Assembly (NCBI RefSeq): GCF_932274485.2
Contig: NC_065886.2
Location: forward strand, 20,287,501-20,351,500
Origin: Patella vulgata
Taxonomy: Eukaryota > Mollusca > Gastropoda > Patellidae
DNA: 64,000 nucleotides
Reading direction: 5' to 3'
Within the stretch, counting starts at the first letter, position 1, and every line of letters begins with the position of its first letter. The notes under the pieces were generated by a model, which saw nothing but the letters and a program-made list of their open reading frames with translations, made no database searches and was not told where the DNA came from. The position numbers were made by a program, and so were the translations under genes. Below, piece after piece: positions 23,965 through 34,509 of this stretch.

Positions 23965-24175
23965 TTAAAGATACATTATGAGAGATTCGGTAACGAGTTG
24001 GCAGTTCTCACTATAATAGTTAAAAACTAGATAATGTAAAGGCAATTTGCTGAAAATTTCATTCAAATTGATCCACTATGAACCCATAACTAAGCGGTTG
24101 AAATTTCCGCCTAGCCTCGATCATCATTTAGAAAGTCAGTACGATAAACCGCACAGTCTCGATTATCCATTTAAT
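23965..24175 (-). mobile_element. MITE family M2, partial, inverted
   Basis: It starts TTAAAGATACATTATG, then AACGAGTTGGCAGTTCTC, the inverse of the right half of the copy at 8061-8545. The distal end is unclear. Confidence 0.55.
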
Positions 24176-24238
24176 TGTTAAATCGTGAAGGAAAGTTATG
24201 CAGTAAATCGGCTCATAATCCACTAAAAATCGCTTGCT

Positions 24239-24480
24239 TGATATTCGAAGTTGTGGCTGAGTGCAAGCTTCGGGGTTAGTTTCAGATAGGATCATCATCA
24301 ATAACCAAAACGATACGGGATGGGTGGGTGGGCAGAATAGCCAAACAGATTAGTTTTGGGGTTGATGTAAAATGTAATCTGCTCTCTTTGATATTTAATG
24401 TTGTGGCCGAGTTCAGTCTTCGTGGTTAGTGTTGGAGACATGGTCATCAAGCAGCAACATGATTTGGGATTGGTGTGTTG
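24239..24480 (+). repeat. degenerate tandem repeat, two units of about 150 bp
   Basis: GATATTCGAAGTTGTGGCTG followed by CTTCGGGGTTAGT and ATCATCA recurs as GATATTTAATGTTGTGGCCG, CTTCGTGGTTAGT, GTCATCA. Both units end in a GGGAT(T/G)GG stretch. Confidence 0.55.
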
Positions 24481-24775
24481 ATAGATGAATACACCCATAC
24501 ACGCCCCTTATCACTAGTTTTAGCAAATCGGAGTGGTGGTTTGGACTTGAAGCGCATGGTAGGTTACTTCCGGAAAATGCAAAAAACTTGCATAAGCTAT
24601 GTGAACATACCATATAAATGGGATGTATTTTGTGTTCTATTATTAATCATTGTGTGATATATATTACTTCTCGATTAGCCACCCAGTCTAATTAAAATTA
24701 TACCAAAATTTCGTTTCGTCATGCTAAAGATCAACCAACCACACAGGGGTTTATTTTTTTTTATATATTTACATT

Positions 24776-24930
24776 AATATGTGATCGTATGTTATCGCCA
24801 CCCCTTTCTCAGTCCGTCCTTCGGTCGTCCATAATTCGTAGTGGATGTTCTATATCATAGAGGCTAAAGTTGTCATCCGACTGATTTACAATCTACAAAC
24901 TGTCATTAAGTCCATTTCAGTTCTCTAATA
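24776..24930 (+). mobile_element. tandem-core element fragment (A-like)
   Basis: ATGTGATCGTATGTTATCGC, CAGTCCGTCC, GTCGTCCATAATTCGTAG and GAGGCTAAAGTTGTCATCCG resemble the 5' block and first monomer of family A. Truncated; no 3' block. Confidence 0.5.
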
Positions 24931-25189
24931 CACTTTTTAAAGGAACTTCACTGACTCCCTATTCCATATTGAATCAACTTATTTTTTTACACTCTGTTAC
25001 TGAAATGACAACCTATTTTCTAAAATCAAACTGGTTATGAGCCCGGTGATATTGGGGCGGGGCTTGCTCGGCTGTTACTTAGTTTCCGTGCGATAACTTT
25101 GTTCTAACATTTGAAGAAAGGAATGTAATGTATTTATTTTTAAATATTTTTCAGAAACATCTAAGTTGACCACCAATAGAACTTCCAAG

Positions 25190-26401
25190 ATGTTAACGTC
25201 CTACACATCTGCTCAAAAAACTATCTGTGCCTTTCTCTTGTCGGTGGCCATATTACTAAGTTATTTAATTTATACGGTGTCTGTGCAAGGTCATCTTGAC
25301 GTAAGTCTTGGTGACCTTAAAGTCGATGCCATTTACCAGCGAGCAGTTCAAAAAGATGACGGGAGCATCGAGCTTGTGTTACACATTCCTAATTCCAATG
25401 GTGTTATGAGCTCTATTGAAAAATCACAGAACTTTAAAATTATGCCCGAGAGATATAAATCAAAACGAGAATCAATGAACGATACAAAAAAATCTCCAGC
25501 AAAAAAGACTCAATATCCATTAACAGTGGCCAGTCCCTACATCATAAACAGTCCAAATCTGTGCAAAAATGTTACGAACTTAGCTTTTTTAACTATCGTC
25601 CACACTGCCACAGACCACTTCGATCGTAGACGTATCATCCGAGAAACGTGGGCTAATAAAAAGTTGTTTAAAAATATATCAAGTAGGATCGTATTTGTGT
25701 TCGGTTTAACAAGGGATCCAAATATACAAGCGTTACTGGAGAACGAACAAGTTGTACATGGTGATATTGTACAGGGAGATTTTCTGGATCATTATCATAA
25801 CTTAACACATAAAGGTGTCTTGGCTTTTAGATGGGTGTCCGAATATTGTAACCATTCCCAAATAATTGTTAAAATTGACGATGACGTCTTCTTAAACCCG
25901 TTTCTGTTGTTACTAAACATAATTCCGAAATATAAGAACAAGAAAAGGTTTATGTTGTGCCACGTGCGTAAAAAAGGTACAAGTGGGATCATGCGCGGAA
26001 AGAATTATAAATGGAACGTGGAAAGCGATCAGTTCAGAGGGTACAAAAACTACCCAGTTAATTACTGTAATGGTTATTTTGTTCTCATCTCTCCAGATAT
26101 TATATCAGCCATGTATCGTGCTTCCTGGTTGACGCCATTTTTCTGGGTTGATGACGTGTACCTGTACGGTCTGCTGCCGTCCAAGATAGGTCATGTGACA
26201 CATGAGGATATACGATCTCACATGACGTTAAATATGAATACCGGTAAAAAATGTTACGCGGATCCCAAGCCTTGTAGCTTAATGGTAGTAAATGCATGGA
26301 AACCAGGAGCGGCGGAAGAAATGTGGATGAATATTTTGAAAAAATTAACTAAAGAACAAAAGCAGTTGGTTAATGATGATTTTTTGTTTACGCACAACTG
26401 A
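25190..26401 (+). CDS. beta-1,3-galactosyltransferase-like, GT31 family (paralogue 2)
   Basis: From the ATG at 25190 the product is 403 residues. The frame is open a little further upstream but has no earlier ATG, and a plausible splice acceptor (TATTTTTCAG, ending 25154) sits just before it, suggesting a non-coding 5' exon elsewhere. Membrane anchor at about residues 12-30. GT31 motifs: DRRRIIRETWANK (145-157), DFLDHYHNLTHK (197-208), VKIDDDVFLNP (227-237), NYCNGYFVLI (291-300, Asn where paralogue 1 has Ser) and WVDDVYLYGLL (319-329). The RETW and DDD boxes fall at residues 151-154 and 230-232 in both paralogues. The stem is basic and Ser/Lys-rich. Predicted Golgi type II glycosyltransferase; donor and acceptor are unknown. 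Intact frame, no broken motif seen. Confidence 0.93.
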   Translation: MLTSYTSAQKTICAFLLSVAILLSYLIYTVSVQGHLDVSLGDLKVDAIYQRAVQKDDGSIELVLHIPNSNGVMSSIEKSQNFKIMPERYKSKRESMNDTKKSPAKKTQYPLTVASPYIINSPNLCKNVTNLAFLTIVHTATDHFDRRRIIRETWANKKLFKNISSRIVFVFGLTRDPNIQALLENEQVVHGDIVQGDFLDHYHNLTHKGVLAFRWVSEYCNHSQIIVKIDDDVFLNPFLLLLNIIPKYKNKKRFMLCHVRKKGTSGIMRGKNYKWNVESDQFRGYKNYPVNYCNGYFVLISPDIISAMYRASWLTPFFWVDDVYLYGLLPSKIGHVTHEDIRSHMTLNMNTGKKCYADPKPCSLMVVNAWKPGAAEEMWMNILKKLTKEQKQLVNDDFLFTHN

Positions 26402-26581
26402 TTTATCATAGATCTCACACAAAATGTGCTTATGTACCCGAAAGCTTTGTAATGTGGACACCAAGACGCTTATTTTAAAAGAAAACGATCTGTAATTCAT
26501 TCACATAGCCATAAGGTGTGACAGTCTCCCAAACAGGGTTGTCTTCCCTTGCAGTTCACGACAGCGAGACTTGCATGGGGG

Positions 26582-26735
26582 AAGGTGTTATTTTACTATC
26601 TATCGATGATATCGATACCAATTCCAGTCTGCTTAGACTTACATATAGGCGTCTCAAAGGTGTTATTTTACTATCTATCGATGATATCGATACCAATTCC
26701 AGTCTGCTTAGACTTACATATAGGCGTCTCAAAGG
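26582..26735 (+). repeat. perfect 75-bp direct tandem duplication
   Basis: Units at 26582-26656 and 26657-26731 show no difference that I can see, followed by a few bases of a third start. Each contains CTATCTATCGATGATATCGA and GTCTGCTTAGACTTACATAT. The duplication lies 180 bp after the stop of paralogue 2, probably in its 3' UTR, since the first AATAAA downstream is near 26967. Absence of divergence means a recent event. Confidence 0.9.
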
Positions 26736-26964
26736 AGGCCTTCGGGGTAGGACCTGTCGTAAATCATGCACTGCTTTTTTATACAGTCAAAAGTTTTGCA
26801 AATTAATATACATTCTGCATGTCAAAGTTAACACGTACTCACACACTTTAGGGTTTTAACATTATATGCAAATTAAACACCGCCTATTCGTGTTTGTCAT
26901 CTTTTTGTCGTAGAATTTAAACGAGGTAGTTTTCCAAAAGTTAATCACGCTGTATAAAAATGTA

Positions 26965-26971
26965 TCAATAA
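26965..26971 (+). terminator. possible polyadenylation signal of paralogue 2
   Basis: CAATAAA in GTATCAATAAAACAAGC, about 565 nt past the stop codon. It is the first canonical hexamer I find there. Inference only. Confidence 0.35.
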
Positions 26972-27094
26972 AACAAGCTAGAATACAGAGGTTGGGTGGG
27001 GTGGTGCGGGGTAGTTTTCTTTTTGATATTTCAAACTCGGAATAAAGAGTGTTTAGAATATCGTGAATATATTGTCCTCATCGTTGTATTGTTT

Positions 27095-27350
27095 ACTCGT
27101 GAAAGCTGCGGTGAGTTAGTGAATAAGGCATTAGATCGCTATTTTCGGTATTTTCCGACGTGGTTTCCACATTTAAGTGGTGCAGGACCAAGGGACTGAC
27201 AAGCAACAGCGTTTAGTTCCGCGTACACTTTAGCATGCAGGTAAACGAACCATATACTTGGAATTCGAAATAAGAATAGACCGCAGTGCTGCTGTCCGGG
27301 CGACCTGTTAGGGCAGACATATACAATTTTCGTACTACTGCGGGTAGCCA
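27095..27350 (+). mobile_element. diverged tRNA-derived SINE
   Basis: AGCTGCGGTGAGTTAGTGAA resembles an A box head. It is followed by TTTTCCGACGTGGTTTCCAC, GTGCAGGACCAAGGGACTGA, TTGGAATTCGAAATAAGA and GCTGTCCGGGCGACC, in the same order as in the SINE at 58631-59005. The B box part is deleted and no tail remains. Confidence 0.6.
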
Positions 27351-27711
27351 ATATTATAAGATGTTATAAAATATCAGAACTCACAATCAGCATTATCCTT
27401 TATTGAATAAAACGTAATATGTATATATGTATTTATCATGCTTCAAAGCGCTAGAGTAGATTTATTTGGTTCACCCCACTCGGCTGTCTTTCTTTTCTTA
27501 TTGGTGATACATTACAGCTACGCGACAATATTACGTGGACATATGGAACGGAAATGTGACAAACTGTTTTTATGTAACAAATTGCAGTTTTAATCGACTA
27601 AGTCGTGCTTTCTTTTTTATATAGGAAAATTGATCCGAAAAGTTTAAATAATATAGTTTACTACAATACTTTCGCCTGCATCGTTCCTGAAGCATATAAT
27701 GTAATCTGAAG

Positions 27712-28212
27712 GAGGGTTGGGTGGCCGAATGGTCTAAGGTGTGCGCTTTAAGCGCCAATAAACGCACAAACTTTTTCATCAATAGTATTGACGTCAAATT
27801 ATTTGACGTGTTTTTGATTGTGTATGGGCGATATTGATCGACGGCCTAAAAGTATTGATGTCATTATATTCTAGATAGATATTTTTTGCGCAAACCACCA
27901 ATAAGGCTATAGCGCATCCATTGTGCCAGTTGGGCCCGAACTAAATATTGCATAATATATATTGAGTGTGTGGGGCAAACGTCAAAACTATTGAGATCAA
28001 TACTATTGATGAAAAAGTTTGTTCGTGTATGGGTCGCTTTAGATAAAAAGGTGGCTGTTATAGAGTCAATAGTCGCGTGGTTTCGATACCACACTTATAC
28101 GTGACAAGGAGTAGGGTTGCCTGTACAACCTAGTGGGTCCCCCCCCCCCCCGACTGCTAAAGATCCCTATACGCACAAGCGAATTAGTGAAATAAAATTG
28201 TATCATAAATTA
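27712..28212 (+). mobile_element. Leu-tRNA-like SINE split by a MITE
   Basis: The left part reads GGTTGGGTGGCCGAATGGTC then TAAGGTGTGCGCTTTA, a tRNA-like 5' half with the A box of a Leu/Ser-type tRNA. The right part (28035 on) resumes CGCTTTAGATAAAAAGGTGG and reaches CGTGGTTTCGATACCAC, a B box arm. A SINE body (AGGGTTGCCTGTACAACC, C tract, GATCCCTATACGCACAAGCG) runs to about 28212. The two halves are separated by the insertion at 27751-28034. The acceptor stem does not close, so this is not a working tRNA gene. Confidence 0.72.
27751..28034 (+). mobile_element. MITE with about 35-bp TIRs and CGCTTTA duplication
   Basis: The left arm has CACAAACTTTTTCATCAATA and the right arm its inverse, TATTGATGAAAAAGTTTG. 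CGCTTTA is present at 27744-27750 and 28035-28041 on either side, a 7-bp target-site duplication. Removing the insert and one copy rejoins the tRNA-like head. There is no open frame of note. Superfamily uncertain. Confidence 0.75.
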
Positions 28213-29135
28213 GTTTCGAAATGACCTGTCGTATTGCATTGTGTCTGTTTTTTTAATCTGAATACAGTTAGTGCATAAATGGCAAAAGAAATTTAGATCC
28301 TCGGACATTAATAGCTCTTTGATTTAGTTGAAATTAAGGTTGATTTGATGGTAAGTACTATACGAGTGTATGTTTGTTTCGAAAAATTCGGTGCATGTTG
28401 AATTGTTTTAAAATTTAGTTTTCATTTTTGACCCAAGATGTCTACACAATAGATACAGTTTTACAGCAGATTGTCTCCACACAAAACAAATTAACATATA
28501 AAATCCAGTGAAATCGAGAACTTTATTTTGGATCCAAATCAAAGAGATTTATATATAGTCATCCAAAAGTGCCACAGCGCCAACCGATTGTCTCATGCCA
28601 TAGTCAAAAAAAAATAAAAAATATAAAGAACTATATACTTATGTGTCAGTATATTTATAGTTGGGTATCCTAAAATGATTAATATCGAAAATGTGGTATG
28701 ATACCAAGAAGATAATAAGGAGGACGAGGGCTCACCTCGGCAACGGACAAAAGTGACGTAGGGTTTGGCCTCATGCGTTGGTGGGGGGGGGGGCAGAATA
28801 AAGCTTCGTATAATACACCATAAAGAACTTGCTTGGTAATACAATGACACTCTCCGGTGTCCCGGCACCAAAAAGACAAATATGCTACTCTCGTCGTGTT
28901 AAACAACCCTTTTATTCACGACAACACAAAAGTGCCATAGCTGGATCTCCAGGTGACGCGATCATGTCGCACAGCTTCAAGCAAGGATGTATGGGAACTC
29001 GTCACACGGTGAGGTAGCAAATCGTATCAGACTGATCAGCAGTGAATATTGGCTAGGCCACTACAATCATTGAGAGGGATGATATATGTGCGGGTTAATT
29101 ATCTCGCAACTTCTGAAAATTAGATTCTACAACAT
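28213..29135. other. no gene recognised
   Basis: AT-rich with a G tract near 28784. No exon, RNA or transposon motif found. Confidence 0.4.
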
Positions 29136-29593
29136 TTTTATACGCCCACATGGAAATGTGGACGTATATTACCGTCGCCCCTGTCCGTCCGTCGTCTAAC
29201 ACCAAAAGTTATCACCCGGTCTTTGTGAAATTTATATGCGTGATTTGAATTAGCGAAACGAAGAAGTCTATTGAATTTCAATAATTAATTCATGAGTTAT
29301 GGGCCTTGTGTTACTTTGTTGAATAATGTGAATGCTCCAACGATAAGTCATCATCTGATCTGTATGAAATTTATATGCATTATTTAAATTAGTAAAACAA
29401 AAAAGCCTGTCACATTTCAACAATTCTGTAAAATACCTTGTGAACCCTCAAACGGCAAAAATTATAATCTAATCTGTATGGAACTGTCTTGTAAAGGCCC
29501 CCAATTACCTACAAGGGAATAAATATGTGACAACCATTGTCGATGATTTAGCAACTGTGTGTGTATGTTTCGTTGCCTGGCAACCTATCTTTT
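29136..29593 (+). mobile_element. family C tandem-core element
   Basis: The 5' block TATACGCCCACATGGAAATG, TGGACGTATA can fold back on itself. It is followed by CTGTCCGTCCGTCG, about two and a half monomers (CACCAAAAGTTATCACC, TGTATGAAATTTATATGCAT, GAGTTATGGGCCTTGTG), then a diverged 3' block (ACTGTGTGTGTATGTTTCG) and TTGCCTGGCAACCTATCTTT. Confidence 0.78.
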
Positions 29594-30022
29594 GAAAAAT
29601 GAATAACAACGTCTTGCCAAAGACAAATTTTTATTTGAGCATACGCTTTAAGTTTAAGTTATGTCATGTGATTGTTGCATGTGGGGCGCATTCTTTACTC
29701 CTCGAGCAGATTGCAATCTGCGCTACACCTTTACTCAATTATTTTAATTATATGTCTCTTTCATTATTCGTATATTTTAAAATTATAATTAATATTTAAT
29801 CTTTGATCGCAATAAATATCTTACTTTAATAAACGACCATCCTGAGTTAGGGTGCGTCATAGCTCCATTCAGTTGTTTGAGTAAACAGAGTAGATTTTGT
29901 TTGTATCATCAGTCTGTTGGCCAGGTCTATTGCGAAAGATAAACAAAGGTGTTTGAAGTATATCGACCAAAATAGCAAAAGTCAGTTTTCTTGGAATAAT
30001 TCAAGAGTTGACAGCATTTGAT

Positions 30023-30436
30023 TTAAAGGAGGCAAGTCTCTAACTCAATATCACCCACAGACGTCGATATTGCAAACATGACTTATTGGTCAATTTAAAT
30101 CAAAACTGATGTTGTCATCTTAGCGTGAAAAGATGGGCTTCTTATATCCAATAATTAAGACAACATGAAAATTTTAAAATTTTGAGTGCCATTTGCAATG
30201 AAGCGACTCGATGAACGAGGAGACTACTACCGGTGTAGACTGGAATAACCAGACACTAAATACTGCCATTTAATTTGGACTCTTTGCGTATTTAGCCGAA
30301 CTTAACTGATAAGAAATTACAATAAAACCAGAAACATAAATCAGTTTATATACATTCATATTACATTATTATATGCGTTGCGACCGATTTGTGTCCATTT
30401 CTAGGTGACAAAGAATAGAGATTTAGCTCGTTTAAA
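30023..30436 (-). mobile_element. MITE family M1 (T2/Kolobok type)
   Basis: TTAAAGGAGGCAAGTC at the left and GATTTAGCTCGTTTAAA at the right, each with TTAA at the border. The interior is the inverse of 17988-18482 (GGAATAACCAGACACTAAAT, TATATGCGTTGCGACC). AGGAG after TTAA matches the T2 rule AGGRR. Confidence 0.75.
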
Positions 30437-30838
30437 TGGAATTTATATTTACACATAATAACTAACATGTTTTAAACATGGTTCAACGCCATAAACTATA
30501 ATTTTCAGCCAAATTTTTCTCAAAAATCACTTTCAGTTTGAAAGTAGTTCAAAATCCGACCACCTCTCATACACCCAATTTTGTAGATAAAGCAATCAAA
30601 ATTGGTCAGAAGTTCCTTATAGAGACCTTTAATAATTCCACGCATCATATTCATGAATAAGAGTATTGGGATCAAAATATTTTCAACAAAAGTTACCTCT
30701 ACCCCCCAAAAGTACCTGAATTGGTTAAATTCCTCCAACATTGAATGTAAGTGTGATATGAAGTTTGTTTTGGTGTCTATGCATGGGTTTTTGATAGCAA
30801 GCTATTCAGTGGGACCATATTCAACCATAGACAAAGTA

Positions 30839-31478
30839 AGTGTTGGAGACGATATTAAGGTCGGTTTTGAGGGAGATAAGGTCCAATGGGGGAGGAGATC
30901 CAGCCGGTTGTGGAGGAGACACGGTTGGTTTGGGAGGAAACACGGTTGGTTCGGGAGGAGATAATTGGTCGGTTGTGGAGGATATAAGGTCGGTTGTGGA
31001 GGAGATATGGTCGGTTGTGGAGGAACGTTTGGTTTGGGAGGAAATACGTTTTGTTTTGGAGCAGTTAGTTGTTTGGGGACGATATAAGGTCGGTTGTGGA
31101 GGAGCTAAGGTCAGTTCGGAAGGAAATACGGTTTGTTTGGGAAGAGATACGGTCGGTTGTGAAGGAGATATGGTCGGTTGTGGAGGAACGTTTGGTTTGG
31201 GAGGAAATACATTTTGTTTTGGAGCAGTTAGTTGTTTGGGGAGGATATAAGGTCGGTTGTGGAGGAGCTAAGGTCGGTTCGGGAGGAAATACGGTTTGTT
31301 TGGGAAGAGATACGCTTTGTTTGGGAGTAGATACGGTAGGTTGGAGAGGAAATACGGTAGGTTGGAGAGGAAATACGGTTGGTTTGGCTGGAGACACTGT
31401 TGGGTAGAGAGGAAATACGGTTTGTTTGGGAGAAGACAGTTTGTTGGGATAAGGTTGGTTTGGAAGGAGATAGACAAC
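30839..31478 (+). repeat. G-rich minisatellite, 21-bp unit
   Basis: Variants of GGTCGGTTGTGGAGGAGATA and GGTTTGGGAGGAAATACGG are tandemly repeated about thirty times, with nearly all G and few C on this strand. A larger repeat is superimposed: the segment from 31021 recurs from 31184, including TTTGGAGCAGTTAGTTGTTT. Since 21 is a multiple of three, frames stay open on both strands (heptads such as SVVEEIW on plus and PTVFPLQ on minus). I do not call either as a gene: no start context, splice pattern or known domain. Confidence 0.85.
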
Positions 31479-31479
31479 T

Positions 31480-32830
31480 GTTTCATTTAAATCAAATGCT
31501 GCCAACTGAATTTTGTATTTTGGCAGATTGGCGTCAAGTCATTATCATTAATTTGGCTGTGCAGAAAAAATGAACAAGGTCTGCGATATCACCCTCGGTG
31601 GAAGGGGACGTTAAAACATTAAGAACAACAGCAACGGGGTTATAAGAAGGCTGTCGCAATACCTCTGTGAAACAGATTGAAACTTTATAGGCCCTATGAG
31701 ACACTAACCACGGTGTCACAGTAGAACCCCACGTTAAGTGTTGCGTTGTATACGAAATCTTCATAGACCTTTGTAAATTCAAACTAGCGATGATACAATA
31801 ATATTTTGTACAACAATGAAGCAACTACCTCATAGGTATTTTAAACGTTAAACACGTTCAAAAGCTGCGATGTCTACCCCGGCTTCTAAGCCGAGGCGGC
31901 TAATGTTAGGTCTATCACTCTAGGAACGCCGTATGACGATCTAAAGGAACCTTAATCGCACTTTTTTATATAAAGAGGATACGTGCATGATTCATAGACT
32001 GGACCCCGGGAAATTGACCAGGTAGGCCTACTTCCTTTACCTGATTTGTCACCTGCACAGAAGCTATCCTGGATTTAAACACAATGTTCTAATATGGGAA
32101 CTAAGGGGGAAGGGTGGATGAAGGGTGAACAGCAATGGCCCAGATATAGATATATATCTACGTCATTGGTGAACAGTCTTCTAGCATGGGAGACCATTTT
32201 GGATTACCAAAGACCTGTATATGGAAAGTTATGACAACTCATTTACAGGCGCCATTTTGGGTCCCACCCAACTATGACGCCATAAAAACTATGACGTCTT
32301 GGCGTCATAATATAACTTTACTTAACAAAATGTTTTATTTTTTTCTTGGTATAACGTTTTACGGGTCCTAAACAAATTGCAAAAGAAACCAATGCAGTTT
32401 GTTTCAATGATAAATATGTCAGACAAAATCATACTCAAAATCGGCCAAGGCAAAATGACATGATTAACAGAATTCAATTTGGCGTTCTTCAGGAATTATC
32501 GGAGAGCGATATCTCGTACTGAGTGTCTTTCAATGGTGGGAGGATAAATAATTTCTTTTTAAGAATGAGTTCGCGAGAGAATCATGCAAATTTTTTAAAA
32601 AAAAACTGGCACAAGCGGTTTCGGGCGATTTTGACCAAACTTTGCAGAATTGATCATTGGGTACCCCATATACCCAACATGAAATATGAGGGTCAGCAAC
32701 CTTGTAGTTACGGAGAACCAGCTATGGCCATTTTAGAGTTAACAAAAACGTCATTTTTTAAAACAAAATTCCCTAAATTTAAATATTTCCCATAAATTGC
32801 CTATTGATTTTTTATTTTTTTAAATTATTT
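31480..32830. other. no gene recognised
   Basis: No coding motif. CAAATTGCAAAAGAAACCA near 32373 recurs in similar form near 39566, each followed by an ATATCTCGTA motif, so a diffuse old repeat is likely here. Confidence 0.4.
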
Positions 32831-32833
32831 TTT

Positions 32834-34133
32834 TATACGCCCACATTTTCATGTGCAGACGTATATTGTCGTCGCCCCTGTCCGTCCGTCCACAATTGTT
32901 TGTGAACAGTCTACAGGTCACAATTTTTATCCGATTTCAATGAAACTTGAAATATACATGTAGGTTTATCATCCTAAGATCTCGGTTCATTTCGATATTG
33001 GCATGTATCGGACTGTAACTTCATGGATTATGGCCCCTGATTGTACGAAAAATCACGTTTTTAGCTTGTGAACACTGTAGAGGTCACAAATTTTATCCGA
33101 TTTGGTTTAAACTTGAAATGTATGCTTATAACCCAACGATCTAGGTTCCTTTCGATATTCGTGCATATCGGAACGTAACTTACTGAATTATGGCCCCTGA
33201 TTGTACGAAAAATCGCATTTTTAGCTTTTGGACCCTATAGAGGTCACAATTTTTATCCGATTTAAAAAATAGTATTATTATATCACCGTTAAACCCTTTC
33301 GTGAAAATCGGCCCAAAACTGACAGATAAAATGGCCGCCCTTCGTTCTCAAATAGCGTAAAAATATGGTATATCAAGGTTGTGGACCCTATAGAGGTCAC
33401 AATTTTTATCCCATTTTATTGAAACTTGAAATGTAAGTTTATAACCCAAAGATCTTGGTTCCTTGCTATATTCGCGCATATCGGACCGTAACTTCCTGAA
33501 TTATGGCCCCTGATTGTACGAAAAATCGCGTTTTTAGCTTGTGGACCCTATAGAGGTCATAATTTTTATCTGATTTTAAAAACCGTATTATTATATCACC
33601 GTTACACTCTAAGGACAGCTGAGTTCGAATTTCGTGAAAATCGGCTCAAAATTGACAGATAAAATGGCCGCCGTTCGTTCTCAAGTAGCGTAAAAATATG
33701 GTTTATCAAGGTTGTGGACCCTATAGATCTCGGTTCCTTTCGATATTCGCACATATCTAACCGTAACTTCCATTGGGCCGTAATGGCCCCTGATTGTACG
33801 AAAAATCGCGTTTTTAGCTTGTGGACCCTATAGAGGTCATAATTTTTATCCGATTAAAAAAAAATATAGTGAAAAACGGCCCAAAACTGACAGATAAAAT
33901 GGCTGCCCCTCGTTCTCAAATAGCGTAAAAATATGGTATAACCGATTTTGTTGAAACTTGAAATGGGTTAGTTTATAACCCAAAGATATCGGTTCCTTTC
34001 GATATTCGCGCACATCGAATTGTAATTTCCTGAATTATGGCCCTTGATTGTAGGAAAAATCACTTTCATTTTAGCTTGTTCTCTATCCATCTCTCGAAAA
34101 TGTGGGCGTATCCTGCCTGGCAGCCGCTGGTTT
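32834..34133 (+). mobile_element. family B tandem-core element, complete ends
   Basis: The left end ATACGCCCACATTTTC (32835-32850) and the right end GAAAATGTGGGCGTAT are perfect 16-bp inverse complements. After the left end come CCTGTCCGTCCGTCC and an array of two alternating monomer types. One carries AACTTGAAAT, AACCCAAAGATCT and TTATGGCCCCTGATTGTACG. The other carries TATATCACCGTTA, GTGAAAATCGG and AAAATGGCCGCC. The 3' tail is TGCCTGGCAGCCGCTGG, a small hairpin region. No protein-coding frame. Confidence 0.87.
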
Positions 34134-34509
34134 ATGAATGATCTTGTCTACTATATATGACTAATAAATTTTTCCGAAACCATTTGAGGCTATGAGGAAT
34201 TTTTTTTGAGACGTAGTTTTTGCTATATTGCTAAAACATGTAAATTTCATGATGCTATATCTCACCCACTGCGGGGCTGGGGACAATTCTATTAATAATG
34301 GAAGTTGAGGACTACTAATACTAATATTTGGTTTTGACAAAATGACTGGCCCGGATTTCTTTCATATTAAATTTGATGGTCGAACTTGAAGAAAATGACT
34401 TCATTTTTGACATCATTTTTCCAATAAAATCATTCATTGCCTGGATTATTAGGGCTGATAATGCCCCATGCAACCGCCTTCCAGCAACCCTGTGTAGGGC
34501 CGGTACAGA

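Noticed and set aside
27715-28105. Interrupted functional tRNA-Leu gene
   Set aside because: The acceptor stem does not close and a SINE body follows the B box; it is a tRNA-derived SINE.
30840-31505. Pro/Thr-rich (minus) and Val/Glu-rich (plus) frames as structural protein genes
   Set aside because: Both follow from a 21-bp minisatellite; frames in several registers and on both strands are open, which is a repeat effect.
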